DNA of 64,000 nucleotides from Acetivibrio cellulolyticus CD2. Lineage in GTDB: Bacteria > Bacillota > Clostridia > Acetivibrionales > Acetivibrionaceae. How positions within the stretch are numbered: position 1 is the first letter of the stretch; each line of letters begins with the position of its first letter. Shown here in pieces: positions 42,353 through 54,100 of the stretch. Position numbers and translations under genes: made by a program. The stretch is taken from positions 303,532 through 367,531 of the forward strand of contig NZ_JH556651.1 of the NCBI RefSeq assembly GCF_000179595.2. The letters are read 5' to 3'. The notes beneath the pieces were generated by a model, which had not been told where the DNA came from, did no database searches, and saw only the letters and a list, made by a program, of their open reading frames with translations.

Positions 42353-43875
42353 TTAAATATTATCGCCGTTTGTACTCAATTTTAGAAGATCGTCTGCAAT
42401 ATTATTAATTACGGCAAATGAAGCCGATATCTGCTGCATTACTGATGCCTGGGTTGATGTATCTGATGCAATTGATCTTATTTCATTGAGTGACTTGGAT
42501 GTGATTGATTTTGTATTGGAAATAACTTCAGCAATTTCATGTCCGTATTTTGAAGTTTGGTTACTATATTGAGCGATTTTTTGAACTTCCTGATTGGAAA
42601 CTTCCTGTAAGCTTTTCAATTTTTCAAAAGATTCACCTGCATTTTTAACCAAATCAATTCCCGACTTAATGGTTGTGTAGCTTTGGTCTATAGAAAATAC
42701 CGCCTTTTCGGTGTCGTTTTGTATCTGATTTATGATATTTGAAATATCTTTTGCTGCATTTGCAGATTGTTCTGCAAGCTTCCTGATTTCATCAGAAACT
42801 ACTGCAAAGCCTTTACCATGTTCACCGGCTCTTGCTGATTCTATTGCGGCGTTTAGCGCAAGAAGGTTGGTTTGTTCTGTGATATTTGTAATGATTTCAA
42901 TAATCCTTCCGATTTCTTTGGATCGTTCGCCTAAATTATTAATAATATCCTTGTTTTGTACAGTGGACAATTCAATTTTCTCCATATTACTTATGGCATT
43001 GCAAATTATCTTTTCACTCTCTTCTGCTGCTGTAGAAGTATTCTGAGATATTTCGGACAACTTCTGAGATTGGGATGAAATTGACTCAAGAGTATCTGAT
43101 ATATTTTCAACAGTGGTATTCGTACTTTCAATATATTGTAAATTCTTTTCGCAGCCTAGAGAAGCACTGTCAGCATTGTGGTAAATATTTTCATTTGAAG
43201 CTGTAGTTTGCTCTATTGCCAATGAAAGTTGTTTTACAGAAGTCGCAAGTGTTTTTGAGGCATTTTGAGAACTGCTCATCACATCTTTCAGTTTGTTAAA
43301 TAATAAAGATTGTTCTTCCGAGTCCGACAAACCTTCAAGAAGAATTCTTGTTCTCTTAGTGAGCCAGATGAAGATTACGGAAAGAATAGAAAGCTCAATA
43401 ATATATCCCGCTGTAAAAGCAATGTAAAAGCCAAATGGATTTTCAGAATAGAGAGGATTTGATGGGATTCTAAAATAATTTGTAATAACTACATTTATAA
43501 TTTCTAGAATTAGAGCTGTTATTGTAAGTTTTTTGTCAAAATAGAGGCAACTTAATGCAATAGGAAACAGAAATATCATATAAATACCTATCTGATAGTT
43601 TAGATTAAGTATACCTACAACAACTGCAGCCATGGTAATTGTATAGTATTTTAGCAGTGTACTGCTTACACCGATTTTTTTAGCACGAAAGGGGATAAAG
43701 CACCAACCATGCCGATTGAACAGAAAATATAAAGTCTTGTCATATCAAAACTAAAAACTTTTAACCATCCAAGAATAATCAAAGCTGGAAAAGCTAAATT
43801 TGCCCATAACATAATATTAGTTGTAGTGTTATTAGCTTTTTGTTCATTATTAGTTATGAAAGCTTTCTGTTTCAT
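42353..43875 (-). pseudogene. Methyl-accepting chemotaxis-type receptor split by a 1-base frameshift
   Basis: Two adjacent frames together encode one receptor. The 5' part, 43875-43666, gives 69 residues ([38 protein letters not shown]). The 3' part then continues [20 protein letters not shown] and has several more membrane helices and an MCP signalling domain. That domain has the conserved tip [20 protein letters not shown] and [20 protein letters not shown]. The break is in a run of seven T on the plus strand (43675-43681); one more base restores a single frame of about 506 codons. No HAMP domain or large sensor domain is seen. Confidence 0.82.
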
Positions 43876-44011
43876 TTGTAATACCTCCCGTAAAAAAAGA
43901 CAATTTTATTTGAATCATTATCACGAAGTAACTATTTATATATCGGTAATTTTAGTATATTTATTACTTGTAATTATTAACTTGTTTTTTTTACTTATAG
44001 GAGAAGAGACA

Positions 44012-44064
44012 AACAAGGGAATAGGAATAAAAAAATATAGTTTTTTTGTTCCAATTCCCTTGTT
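44012..44064 (-). terminator. Terminator of the ABC exporter operon, 24-base arms
   Basis: Arms 44012-44035 and 44041-44064, with one G-U pair and one mismatch, separated by a 5-base loop. It includes A7/T7 tracts and lies 26 bp after the stop of the last ABC gene. Confidence 0.75.
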
Positions 44065-44090
44065 CATAGAGGTCCCAACTATCTCTAAAA

Positions 44091-45884
44091 TCATATAGCA
44101 TCTTTATCATTAAGAAATTTAAACTGTGAAATATAAAAACTGTAGTACTTTCCTTCATGACGGATAAGTTCTTCATGAGTACCGCTTTCTGCTATTCCGC
44201 CGTCTTCTACAACCATTATCCGATCGGCATTACGTATTGTCGAAAGTCTGTGGGCGATAACAAAAGATGTTCTTCCATGAAGCAGGTTGCTTATTCCTTG
44301 TTGAACAAGCTTTTCGGTATGGGTGTCAATACTTGCGGTTGCCTCGTCAAGTATCAGTATGCGTGGATTTGCAAGCAGTGTCCTTGCAAAAGCGATCAAT
44401 TGCCTTTGACCTGCTGAAAGCCTTGTTCCACGCTCATTGACATCGGTATCGTAACCTTTTTCAAACTTCATTATGAATTCATGGGCAGATACTGCTTTAG
44501 CTGCAGCAATTACTTCCTCATCAGTAGCATCTAATTTACCATAGCGTATATTCTCCTTAATTGTAGTAGAGAAAAGGAATGTATCCTGCGGCATAAGGCC
44601 AATTTGTGACCTTAGACTTTCAAGCTTTGCATTGTTTATGTTTAAACCGTCTATCAATACTTCACCAACAGATACTTCATAAAATCTGCTTATAAGGTTT
44701 ACTATTGTTGTTTTTCCTGCACCAGTCGACCCGACTAATGCTATAGTTTGGCCGGCTTTTACGTCAAAACTTACGTCTTTTAAAATTTGCTGGTCTTCGT
44801 CATACCCGAAAGTAACATTTTTGAAAGAGACATTACCTTTAATTGCAGGCATTTCAAATGACTCCGGCTTGTCTTTAATATCAGGCTCGATATCAAGTAT
44901 TTCAAAAATCCTCTCTGCACCTGACATATTAGTCACCAACTGGTTGTAGAAATTGCTGATGTTCATTATCGGCTGCCAGAACATAGAAATATAACTTGTA
45001 AAAGCTATCAAAAGCCCTGGAGTAATTAAATCTTGCTCAATAAGACCGGCACCAAACCAAAATACCAGAATGGTTCCGACTCCCCAGGACATCTCAACTG
45101 TTGGCCAAAAGCAATCATTCATACGTATTGCTCTAACAAACGAAATTCTCCATTCTCCAAGTAATTTAAGGAAGGTAGACGATGTTTCCTCTTCCGCCGC
45201 AAAACTTTGAACAACCCTAATGCCAGAAAAATCCTCGTGAGTAAAGCCATTAAGATTTGAGGACTTTTTCCTGTGTATTTGCCACCTTCTTCTTGATGAG
45301 GTTGAAACAAAAAACATTACAATTATCATGAAAGGCAATGTTGCAAGTGCAACCAGGCCAAGCTTGTAATTCATTAGCATCATTATTACAACTACTGCCG
45401 TTATTTTTATGATTTCCGGAATCAGACTTGTAACACTATTCGTAAAGAAATCGTTCAGAGAATTGACATCTCCAATAATGCGTGCAAGTATTTTCCCGGT
45501 TGGACGGTTATCAAAAAATGAGAACGACAGCTTCTGAATATGGGAATACAACTGCTGGCGGATTGTTAAAAGAATCTTGTTTGATACTATTCCCATAGTT
45601 AATATCCTTAAACGGGAGCATACCATTGCAATTCCATTTAAAGCAACCATCACTCCACCAAGTATCATGAGATTCTTCCAGTCTCCGTTTTTAATGAATC
45701 TGTCTATTCCAATTTTCAAAAAGTACGGATTAAATAATTCAACTGCAATTACAAAGCCCATTAGCAGCAATGTTTTTGTAACCGGTCCCCCGTAAGGTTT
45801 TAAATATAGCAAAAGCCTTTTTATTATGTTAATGTTCAGGCTTTCTTTTAAAGCTTCATCATGTTTAGAATTATTAATTGGCAA
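44091..45884 (-). CDS. ABC exporter half-transporter (YheH/BmrD-like partner)
   Basis: Permease-ATPase fusion of 597 residues. TTG start right at the stop of the upstream gene, with GAGGTGAT in front. Six membrane segments, then ATPase: Walker A GSTGAGKTT, signature LSAGQRQLIAFAR, Walker B ILILDEATASIDT and H-loop VIAHR. The 12-residue loop and the partner gene mark a heterodimeric multidrug-type exporter (BmrCD, LmrCD class). Confidence 0.93.
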   Translation of the reverse strand: MPINNSKHDEALKESLNINIIKRLLLYLKPYGGPVTKTLLLMGFVIAVELFNPYFLKIGIDRFIKNGDWKNLMILGGVMVALNGIAMVCSRLRILTMGIVSNKILLTIRQQLYSHIQKLSFSFFDNRPTGKILARIIGDVNSLNDFFTNSVTSLIPEIIKITAVVVIMMLMNYKLGLVALATLPFMIIVMFFVSTSSRRRWQIHRKKSSNLNGFTHEDFSGIRVVQSFAAEEETSSTFLKLLGEWRISFVRAIRMNDCFWPTVEMSWGVGTILVFWFGAGLIEQDLITPGLLIAFTSYISMFWQPIMNISNFYNQLVTNMSGAERIFEILDIEPDIKDKPESFEMPAIKGNVSFKNVTFGYDEDQQILKDVSFDVKAGQTIALVGSTGAGKTTIVNLISRFYEVSVGEVLIDGLNINNAKLESLRSQIGLMPQDTFLFSTTIKENIRYGKLDATDEEVIAAAKAVSAHEFIMKFEKGYDTDVNERGTRLSAGQRQLIAFARTLLANPRILILDEATASIDTHTEKLVQQGISNLLHGRTSFVIAHRLSTIRNADRIMVVEDGGIAESGTHEELIRHEGKYYSFYISQFKFLNDKDAI

Positions 45885-47621
45885 TTATATCACCTCTTCT
45901 TCCAATACTTCCACATAATCACGATATTGCTCGCAATATGTTTCATAGTAACGCCCGCGCTGATTCATAAGTTCCTTGTGATTTCCTCGCTCTACAATTC
46001 TTCCATTTTCAAAATACAGTATTTCATCTGCATTTTTAACGGCTGAAACCCTATGAGCGATAATAAATTTTGTTATTCCCTTCCGTTGTTCCATAGCTTT
46101 TTCTATAGCGTATTCGGTTTCCATATCCAAAGCCGATGTAGAATCGTCCATAATCAATACTTTAGGATTTCTCACCAATGCTCTGGCAATTGAAATACGC
46201 TGTTTTTGTCCACCGGAAAGTCCGATACCACGTTCTCCAATTATAGTGTCATATCCTTTTGGCATTTGTGAAACGAATTCATCCACCATAGAATCCCGGC
46301 ATGCGGACTTATAATCCTCATCAGAGATACCATCTGCTCCAAACCGTATATTTTCATCAATTGTGTCAGAGAAAAGGAAGGTTTCCTGCATAACCACCGA
46401 GATATTTTTTCTTAAAACGGACAAATCCATTTCTTTAACATCTATTCCATCAAAACATACCTTTCCTGATGTGCAGTCATAATATCTTCCAATCAGATTT
46501 ACAAGTGAACTTTTCCCGGCACCTGTAATCCCCATAATAGCTATGGTTTTACCCGGTTCGGCAACAATATTTATATCTTTTAGCACAGTAGTTCCTGCAA
46601 AATCAAAACTTACATTTTCAAACAGTATATGACCCTTTATTTCTTCAGGTACCTTTGGATTATCACAATTTTTTATGGAAGGTACCTCATTAAAAATTTT
46701 ATCAATCTTCTTTACTGAGGCAATACACTGTGCAATTATGTTTGTAAGCCAGCCCATCATACGCATTGGCCATATCAGCATATAGATATAATTACTGAAG
46801 GCAACCAAAGTTCCAAGTGTCATTTCGCCTTTGATTACAAAATATCCGCCAAAACTTATGACAAGCACCAATACAAGGTTTGCGAGAAATTCAATCGCAG
46901 GGTTGTGTTTCGCAAATATTTTTACCTGCTCCAAGTTTATCTTATAATTTTCCTCGTTCTGGTTTAAAAATTTCTGAATTTCATGCTTTTCACGGCCAAA
47001 AGCCTTAACAACTCTCACACCCGATATGTTTTGTTGTGCAGTAGAGTTTAGGACGGCCCTTTGATCACTTATTTGCTCGTAGGTTTTTCCAACTTTACGC
47101 TCAAGATTGAATACTACAATCTCGATAACCGGCATTACTATCAGACTGATAAGCGCAAGTTTCCAGTTTATCGTAAAAAGTACGACCGATGCGATAATAA
47201 AATAAACGCATTGTTCCATAAACAGCATTATTCCAAAACAGATAGCATTCATAATATTTTCGGCATCTTCCTTTATACGGGACATCAATTCGCCTGTATT
47301 ATTTTCATCAAAAAATGAAAAGGACATCTTCTGTATGTGGTCAAACAAGTTTTTTCTCAGGTTTAAAATAACTTTTGAACCTGCAAGGTCAAATCCATAT
47401 TCCTTTGTGTAACCAAGTATGGCACGCCCGATAGTTATACCTGCAAGGAATATTAATGCTGTTTTGAGATAATCCATATCTTTATTAAGTACTGTCCTGT
47501 CAATGATTTTTCCTACAAAATAGGGATTGAACATATCTAGTATGATCGAAGTCAGAAGCGCCATAATCCCAATAAAATAAGGCAGCCACTGCTTTCTTAT
47601 CAGTGCAAAAAGTCTTTTCAA
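45885..47621 (-). CDS. ABC exporter half-transporter (YheI/BmrC-like partner)
   Basis: Permease-ATPase fusion of 578 residues. Walker A GITGAGKSS, signature LSGGQKQRISIAR, Walker B VLIMDDSTSALD. In Walker B the residue after the first Asp is Asp rather than the catalytic Glu, so this is the degenerate half of the heterodimer. TTG 47621 is preferred because GGAGG lies 7 bp before it; the longer frame from 47648 includes the leader region. The stop is adjacent to the partner's start. Confidence 0.92.
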   Translation of the reverse strand: MKRLFALIRKQWLPYFIGIMALLTSIILDMFNPYFVGKIIDRTVLNKDMDYLKTALIFLAGITIGRAILGYTKEYGFDLAGSKVILNLRKNLFDHIQKMSFSFFDENNTGELMSRIKEDAENIMNAICFGIMLFMEQCVYFIIASVVLFTINWKLALISLIVMPVIEIVVFNLERKVGKTYEQISDQRAVLNSTAQQNISGVRVVKAFGREKHEIQKFLNQNEENYKINLEQVKIFAKHNPAIEFLANLVLVLVISFGGYFVIKGEMTLGTLVAFSNYIYMLIWPMRMMGWLTNIIAQCIASVKKIDKIFNEVPSIKNCDNPKVPEEIKGHILFENVSFDFAGTTVLKDINIVAEPGKTIAIMGITGAGKSSLVNLIGRYYDCTSGKVCFDGIDVKEMDLSVLRKNISVVMQETFLFSDTIDENIRFGADGISDEDYKSACRDSMVDEFVSQMPKGYDTIIGERGIGLSGGQKQRISIARALVRNPKVLIMDDSTSALDMETEYAIEKAMEQRKGITKFIIAHRVSAVKNADEILYFENGRIVERGNHKELMNQRGRYYETYCEQYRDYVEVLEEEVI

Positions 47622-47693
47622 ACAAATTCCTCCTCGTACATGAGTCATTACCTTATTGTTAAGCCTTCTCTAAAATGTAGTAAACGCAAAATA

Positions 47694-47755
47694 GGCCGTG
47701 GTATAAACTCCGCGCCCTTTTAATATAAATAAAGGTCGCGGCGATAACCACGACC
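47694..47755 (-). promoter_or_regulatory. Alternative antiterminator stem of the ABC leader
   Basis: GGTCGTGGT (47755-47747) can pair with ACCACGGCC (47702-47694) and CCGCG (47741-47737) with CGCGG (47714-47710). Both exclude the terminator stem. This is the layout of a transcription attenuator, as in bmrB-bmrCD of Bacillus subtilis. Confidence 0.6.
47734..47755 (-). terminator. Attenuator terminator in the ABC operon leader
   Basis: On the minus strand GGTCGTGG (47755-47748) pairs with CCGCGACC (47741-47734), then TTTATTTATATT. It lies between the leader peptide and the first ABC gene. The same left arm can pair with ACCACGGCC at 47702-47694 instead, see the antiterminator entry. Confidence 0.7.
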
Positions 47756-47778
47756 TTCTCATTTTACAAAGTAAAATT

Positions 47779-47862
47779 TCAGAAGTTACTGCTGAGTAAG
47801 GCAGGGTTATCAGAAATGTTAAAATTATAGGAACTAAAAATAGAATATGCATTATGTTTCAT
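47779..47862 (-). CDS. 27-residue leader peptide upstream of the ABC exporter pair
   Basis: ORF of 27 codons (begins MKHNAYSIFSSYNFNISDNP, ends ALLSSNF) with AAGGAGG 8 bases before the ATG, directly after a promoter and just before an attenuator. No similarity is recognised. The likely role is to let ribosome progress or stalling choose between the terminator and antiterminator stems, as for BmrB. A hydrophobic overlapping frame starting at 47852 (HILFLVPIILTFLITLPYSA) lacks a good ribosome binding site. Confidence 0.6.
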   Translation of the reverse strand: MKHNAYSIFSSYNFNISDNPALLSSNF

Positions 47863-47905
47863 TATCCTGCCTCCTTTTTCAAAAATTTTGTGTACCCATC
47901 TATTA

Positions 47906-47934
47906 ATGTTAATGCAAATACCAGAATTAGTCAA
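47906..47934 (-). promoter_or_regulatory. Sigma-A promoter of the ABC exporter operon
   Basis: On the minus strand: TTGACT (47934-47929), 17-bp spacer, TAACAT (47911-47906), about 44 bp before the leader peptide ATG. Confidence 0.75.
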
Positions 47935-47977
47935 GGTGTTTTTTTGTATTATAAATTGCCAAGGATATATAATTTTT

Positions 47978-48006
47978 AAAAGTGACATAAAACAAATGTC
48001 GCTTTT
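47978..48006. repeat. Terminator-like hairpin in the divergent intergenic region
   Basis: AAAAGTGACAT (47978-47988) and ATGTCGCTTTT (47996-48006), one G-U pair, followed by TTATG. No plus-strand gene ends here; it may separate the two divergent units or be an operator. Confidence 0.4.
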
Positions 48007-48125
48007 TATGTTTACAGAAGTACAAACTTTTGGTAGAATTTTTTACTAGAAAGATTTTTTTATATTATATGTTTTACATAATAATACAGAAATAGAAAAA
48101 TAGAATTATAGGGGGAGAAAAGAAA

Positions 48126-51100
48126 ATGTTTAAAAGCAAAAGAATGATTTCTTCAATCATTTCTGGTGTTCTTGCCGTTCAAATTCTGACTTCAACTGTG
48201 TTTAATCCCAGTGGATTGGGCAATGTAGAGGCGGCAAAAGGACAGAGTGTTAAGGGCAGTTCATCTACTGTTTCTGAGTCAGTGTATAGTACAACAGATG
48301 CAGGTGCTATGAAAAATGAGGCTGTCATAGCGGGCGATAAATTCAATGGTAAACGAATTATTGTCAAGTATAAAGATTCTGCTAAAGCTAAAAGTAATAT
48401 CTCAAATGTAGAAAAATCAGTAGGCAAGAAACTTAAGAAGCTGAAAAAGGAAAAAGAGCTGAATTCCGGTAAATTGCATGTTTATAAGATTGATGAAACA
48501 GACGATATGCAAGGTACAATTGAGAAATTTAAAAAGAATGAGAACGTAGAATATGTTCAGGAAGACTTCAAGTTGACTAGCTTTGATATTCCAACAGACA
48601 CCAGATTTAATGAGCAGTGGCACCTGTATAATAACGGACAGGATGTATATGGGCAAACAGGTACCAGTGGCGTAGATATAAATGCCTTGAAGGCATGGAC
48701 AAAGACGAAAGGTTCGGAAGAAGTAGTAGTTGGTGTTATCGATTCGGGAGTGGATGTATCACATGAAGATTTGGCGCCAAATATATACATAAATAAAGGT
48801 GAAATTCCAAATGACGGATTAGATAATGATGGCAATAACATTATTGATGATTATTCCGGGTATGATTTCTATAATGACGACTGCACAGTATATGATTCTG
48901 CTTCAGACCAACATGGAACACATGTTGCAGGTATTTTAGGGGCTGCTGATAATGGAGCGGGAATATGTGGAGTAGCTACAAAGATCAAGGTACTTCCGGT
49001 AAAATTTATTGAAGGAAATTCGGGTTTTACCAGTGACGCGATTGAGGCAATAAACTACTGTAAAACTATGAATGTTGACGCTGTGAATATCTCATGGGGT
49101 TCAACGGCATATAACCAGGCTCTTAAAGACGCAATGGAAGAGAGCGGATTACTATTTATTACGGCTGCGGGCAACTGTGGAGTGAGTACCTCTGCAGTAC
49201 CAATATATCCAGCTTGTTTTGATTTACCCAATATTTTATCCGTTGCTGCTGTGGATAATAGTGGAAATCTTGCGTCTTTTTCCAGTTACGGAAGTGATGT
49301 AGATGTAGCGGCACCTGGACTCAATATTTTGAGTACGCTTCCAAATAACCAATATGGTACACTTAGCGGTACATCAATGGCATGTCCTACTGTAACAGGA
49401 ATTGCGGCGCTTCTAAAAAGCTATGAACCTGATATTACAGTTGATGAAATAATAAACAGGATAAAGAGCAATGTTGTTAAATCGTATAAGTTGGAAGGAA
49501 AAGTAGCAACAGGTGGTAGAGTGGATGCAAATGCAGTACTGGATGATATTGTACCACAGGCCGAAGTTGGTAATTTTGTACCTAATACACCTTACACAAT
49601 AAACAATAATGAGAATAAAGATATTGAAGACATAATTAACGAATCACAGAATAATTCAGCAGGTGAAAGTGACAAAATAGTAAAGCCTTTAGTAGTTGAA
49701 AACTCATTGGAAAGTGAGCAGAAAACAAATAACTCTACTCATGAGCAACTTGGTATCGATGGGGTAAAAGAAGGCATTCAGCCACAAAGCATATCTACGT
49801 TGTCATATACATATGAGGTTGAGCCAAACAATACATCTTCAACGGGTATGACTGTACCAATTGGAACAACTTTCGGTACTGCAGCTGCTGCTAATGATAA
49901 CGACTGGTATATAGTATATCTTGAAGCAAACAAGCAGTATTCTTTTAGGTTGACAGGGATACAAACAGGGGATGACCTTGGATTATTCCTTTTTAAACCT
50001 GATCTTACAGATGCGGATTTTTCAGACAATTTTTATAATGCTGATGAAAATTTAACTTATACAACTTCTGTAGCAGGTTACTATTACATAGATGCGTATT
50101 GCTTCACCAGAGGTTCGGCAGCAAACCATAATTATCAGATGCTGGTTTATCCAAATAATGCATCTCCCGATTCTTACGAACCAAATGACAGTACAACTAC
50201 GGCTAAAACCATTTCAAACAATACTTCTGTTAGTGGGACTATAAATATAACAACTGATGATGATTGGTATGTAATAGATACTACTGAAACAGGAAAGCTT
50301 ACAGTATCTCTTGAAGGAATTCCGTCAGGTTGTGACTATGATATTTCAGTATATGATAACACTATCTCTTATGTTGGCGGTTCATATAATTCAGGCAATA
50401 CTAAGGAAAAGGCAAATATTTTAATAGGAAATACCGGTAAGTACTATATCAGGGTTTATTCCTATTCAGGGACAAATGCTTCTTCAAAATATAGCTTAAA
50501 TGCTGTTGTATCAATACCTGACAACTATGAATCAAATGATTATACATATGAAGCAACAAGAGTGGATGTAGGAACTTCTGTATTAGGAACTATTGATAAC
50601 ATAAGGGACCAAGACTGGTATAAGGTAACTATAGATGAAACGATAGGCTATACTTTTGAACTTGAGAACATCCCTTCAGGTAGAGATTATGACATGTACA
50701 TATACAACGAGGCTGGGACTTATGTGTCAGGATCAGCATGCGGTTCAAACAATGATGAACTTATTAATACCACACTGTCCGCAGGAACTTACTATGTAAA
50801 GATATATCCTTACAGTAATTATTCGGATGAGCGAAGTTATACATTCTCAGTTTATGAAAATAGTGCAATAAATATTTCAATGCCTTATTTGAGGGCAAAT
50901 GCAGGGGATGAGATAGTTGTACCTGTATATATTGACAGTGTACCGCAAGGAGGAATTTGTAGTTTTGACTTTAAAGTGAAATATGACAAAAGTGTAATGA
51001 GTTATACAGGATATGAAGCTGGGGCTTTGACAAATTCAACTTCAGTCATACTTGGAGCCAATGAAACAAGTAACGGAATTAATATATTATACCTTGACAA

Positions 51101-54100
51101 TTCAACAACATTCTCAAATCCTATCACAAGTGCAGGTGAGTTGATAAAGCTTAAGTTTACTGTTAATACTGCTACAACAGATGGTGCATTTGAATTAACA
51201 TATAATGATGGCTGGAGTTTTGGAAAACGGATTAACAGCGATGTTGATGATATATCAAATGTGGTATTTAAACCTGGGATTGCGATGGTTGGGAGTTATG
51301 GTCTTAGTAGTTTGCAGACATCGGCTCAGCCTATTAGGTTACTAGCTGATGGAACATCAGCATCATCAACTGGTGATGTTAATGGAGATGGGGCAGCTAA
51401 TAGTATAGATTTTGGGCTTATGAGAATGGCTTTATTGGGTAAAATTCAGCTTTCGCAAGAGAGTTTAAGTGCTGCAGACGTAAATGGAGATGGGGCATTT
51501 AATAGCTTGGATTTTGGAGTTATGAGGCAATATTTATTGGGAATAATAAAGGTGTTTCCTAAAGATACCATGACACCTACAGTGACACCTACACCAACAG
51601 AGATTTTTACGCCAACGCCTTCACCAACCTTGGCACCAATTAATTTAGTTGGCACATGTAGTGGAACAGAAATGGCACTTTCATGGACAGTTTCTACCAC
51701 AGAAGGTGTAATAGGGTATAAGGTTTATCGTAGTGATGGAAAAGTATTCGCTACAAATGAAACAAATTATAATGACACAGGATTGAAACCTGGTGCAACT
51801 TACATATATTATGTGACAGCATATGATGAGGATAATAATGAATATGAAAAAAGCAATAGCATTTCGACAGGAGTTTCAAATATAAATATAACAGAGAATG
51901 AAGAGAATTATATATCCATTTCATGGGATGCGGTTATAGGTGCTAAAGAATATCAGGTATGTGCAGATGGGATTATAAATGAAACCGTAACAGGTACTTC
52001 TTATAAGCATTCTGGTCTGATAAAAAACACATGGCATTCATACAAGGTACTTGCGAAATTTAATAGTGGAACTAGTGCTTGGAGTGAAACCTTGAGGGTA
52101 TGTTCTGCACCGCAGAAACCAATTGAGGTAAATGCAGATATTGAAGGTGATAAGGCAACTATCTCATGGCAAGAGGTGCCCGGTGCGGCAAAGTATCAGA
52201 TATTGAAGGGTACTGTTGCTGTAGAGGTTGAAGGATGCGAGTATGTTGATGAAGGGTTAGAGCTAAATAAAGATAATATATATGAAATCAAGGCATTAGA
52301 CTCAAGTGATGCCCAGTTAGGTAATAGCGGTAGGGTTTTGGTAAATGCAGGAATAGGTGTTATTGATAAAGATACCCCAATGTATGAGAATAGGGTGTAT
52401 GGAAGCTTAGAAAATGGTAAAAATTTAAACTTAAATACTTATAACTTGTCTGTTAGAGGAGATAGTTATTTAAGGAGCGGTTTAATTGATATTGATGGCG
52501 GAATATTAAGCGTCAGAGGAAATATATCGCAGGCTGATTGTTCAATGTATCTAAATGGTGGACAGATGTATGTCGACGGAAATTATATTATAAAGAATAG
52601 TGGTGACTGGAGTAAATCATCCCTGATAATGAATAATAGTGATGACTATGTATTGGTCGAAGGAGATTTTGTACAGCATTCTTATAATAATCATAAAGAT
52701 AAGCTGACGGCAGGTACATTGGAAGTAAAAGGAGATTTCACTCAGGAAAGTTCTGGGGATGTTACAGAAATACTAACAGAGGGACAATATAACTTAAAGT
52801 GTAGTCTTAAAGATGGTTTGACTTTAGTCGAACCTGGTAGTGGTATTGGGTGTCATTATCCATATGGCAATGCAACTTATGGTTATACTGGAGGTTGGGG
52901 TTCTAATAGCGAATTAATAGTTGGAGATATTACAAATTTAACAGAAGGTTGTATCTCTCGAATGGGGCATAGTTGGATTGATTTTGAACAAGGTACTAAT
53001 GAGTATTTATTCACCAAAAAGTCAATAACAGACAGATGGTGTGGTTTATACTTCTACGGATTTAATACGTCTATGCAAATAGGGGCTGTAAAGCTTATAT
53101 TTGACAATGAAGATAAAATATCTATAAAGGAAGCAGTTGCTCTTGGATATATATATCCGCTGGTGCCGATTCAATCATTTTCATTTCAGAATTATTATGT
53201 AGATGGTCAAGTTGGTCAGTGGACTAACATTGTAGATTTGATTGACGGTACAAGTTTAACAAATGAAGGTGATCACAGAGTTGGTCTTTTCATGTTCAAA
53301 ATGAAATCATCAGCAGTTAACCTGTCAGGAGTAGAGTTTTATTGTGATAAAAAAATAACCGCACACGAAGACACAAACAATTGGCTTTCTGGCTTTAATG
53401 CATTTATGTTGTCCGAGGATTACGATCTAAGTATAGTTCCAAGTGACCAAGATTATAACTTTGCAGCATCAGGCACGCACAGAGTAATTTTGAGCGGAGA
53501 AAAGGTTCAGACAGTAAAATTTGATAATCCAGAGCAGTCGAATTTCAATAAACTCTGTATAACAAAACCATTAGAATATGGTTATATAATGAAAAATGCA
53601 AAATGGAACACACTTGAAGAAAACTACTCAAATGCCAACCCAATGCCTGGAACAATGATAACGAAACCAAGCCTAACCCCAGCAAGAGAAGGATTGGCAA
53701 TGGCAGAAGTAAACGGAAGAATATATGCATTTGGAGGAAAAACCGATAGCGATGAATATCTAAATACAGTAAGTGAATACGACTACATAGCAAATGAATG
53801 GACGGAATTCACAGCAGACCCCAATAAACAAATGCAGACAGGCAAAAGCGATTTTGCAATAGCTGCAACAGACAATGATGTATACATTTTTGGTGGAACA
53901 GATGGATCAAACTACTTTAATACTGTTGAGAGATATAATCCTACTGTTGGTTTCAAAGACGACAGGGTTCCAGTTCCACCAATGCCGACAGCTAGAAGTG
54001 GAGCAAAGGCAGTAATAATAGATAACAAAATCTATGTAGTTGGAGGAGTTAACGAAAAAGGATACTTAAACACAATCGATGTTTATGATATAGAAGATAA

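Noticed and set aside
47670..47852. Hydrophobic 60-residue protein upstream of the ABC pair
   Set aside because: It overlaps the 27-codon leader in another frame, lacks a ribosome binding site and runs through the attenuator stem.
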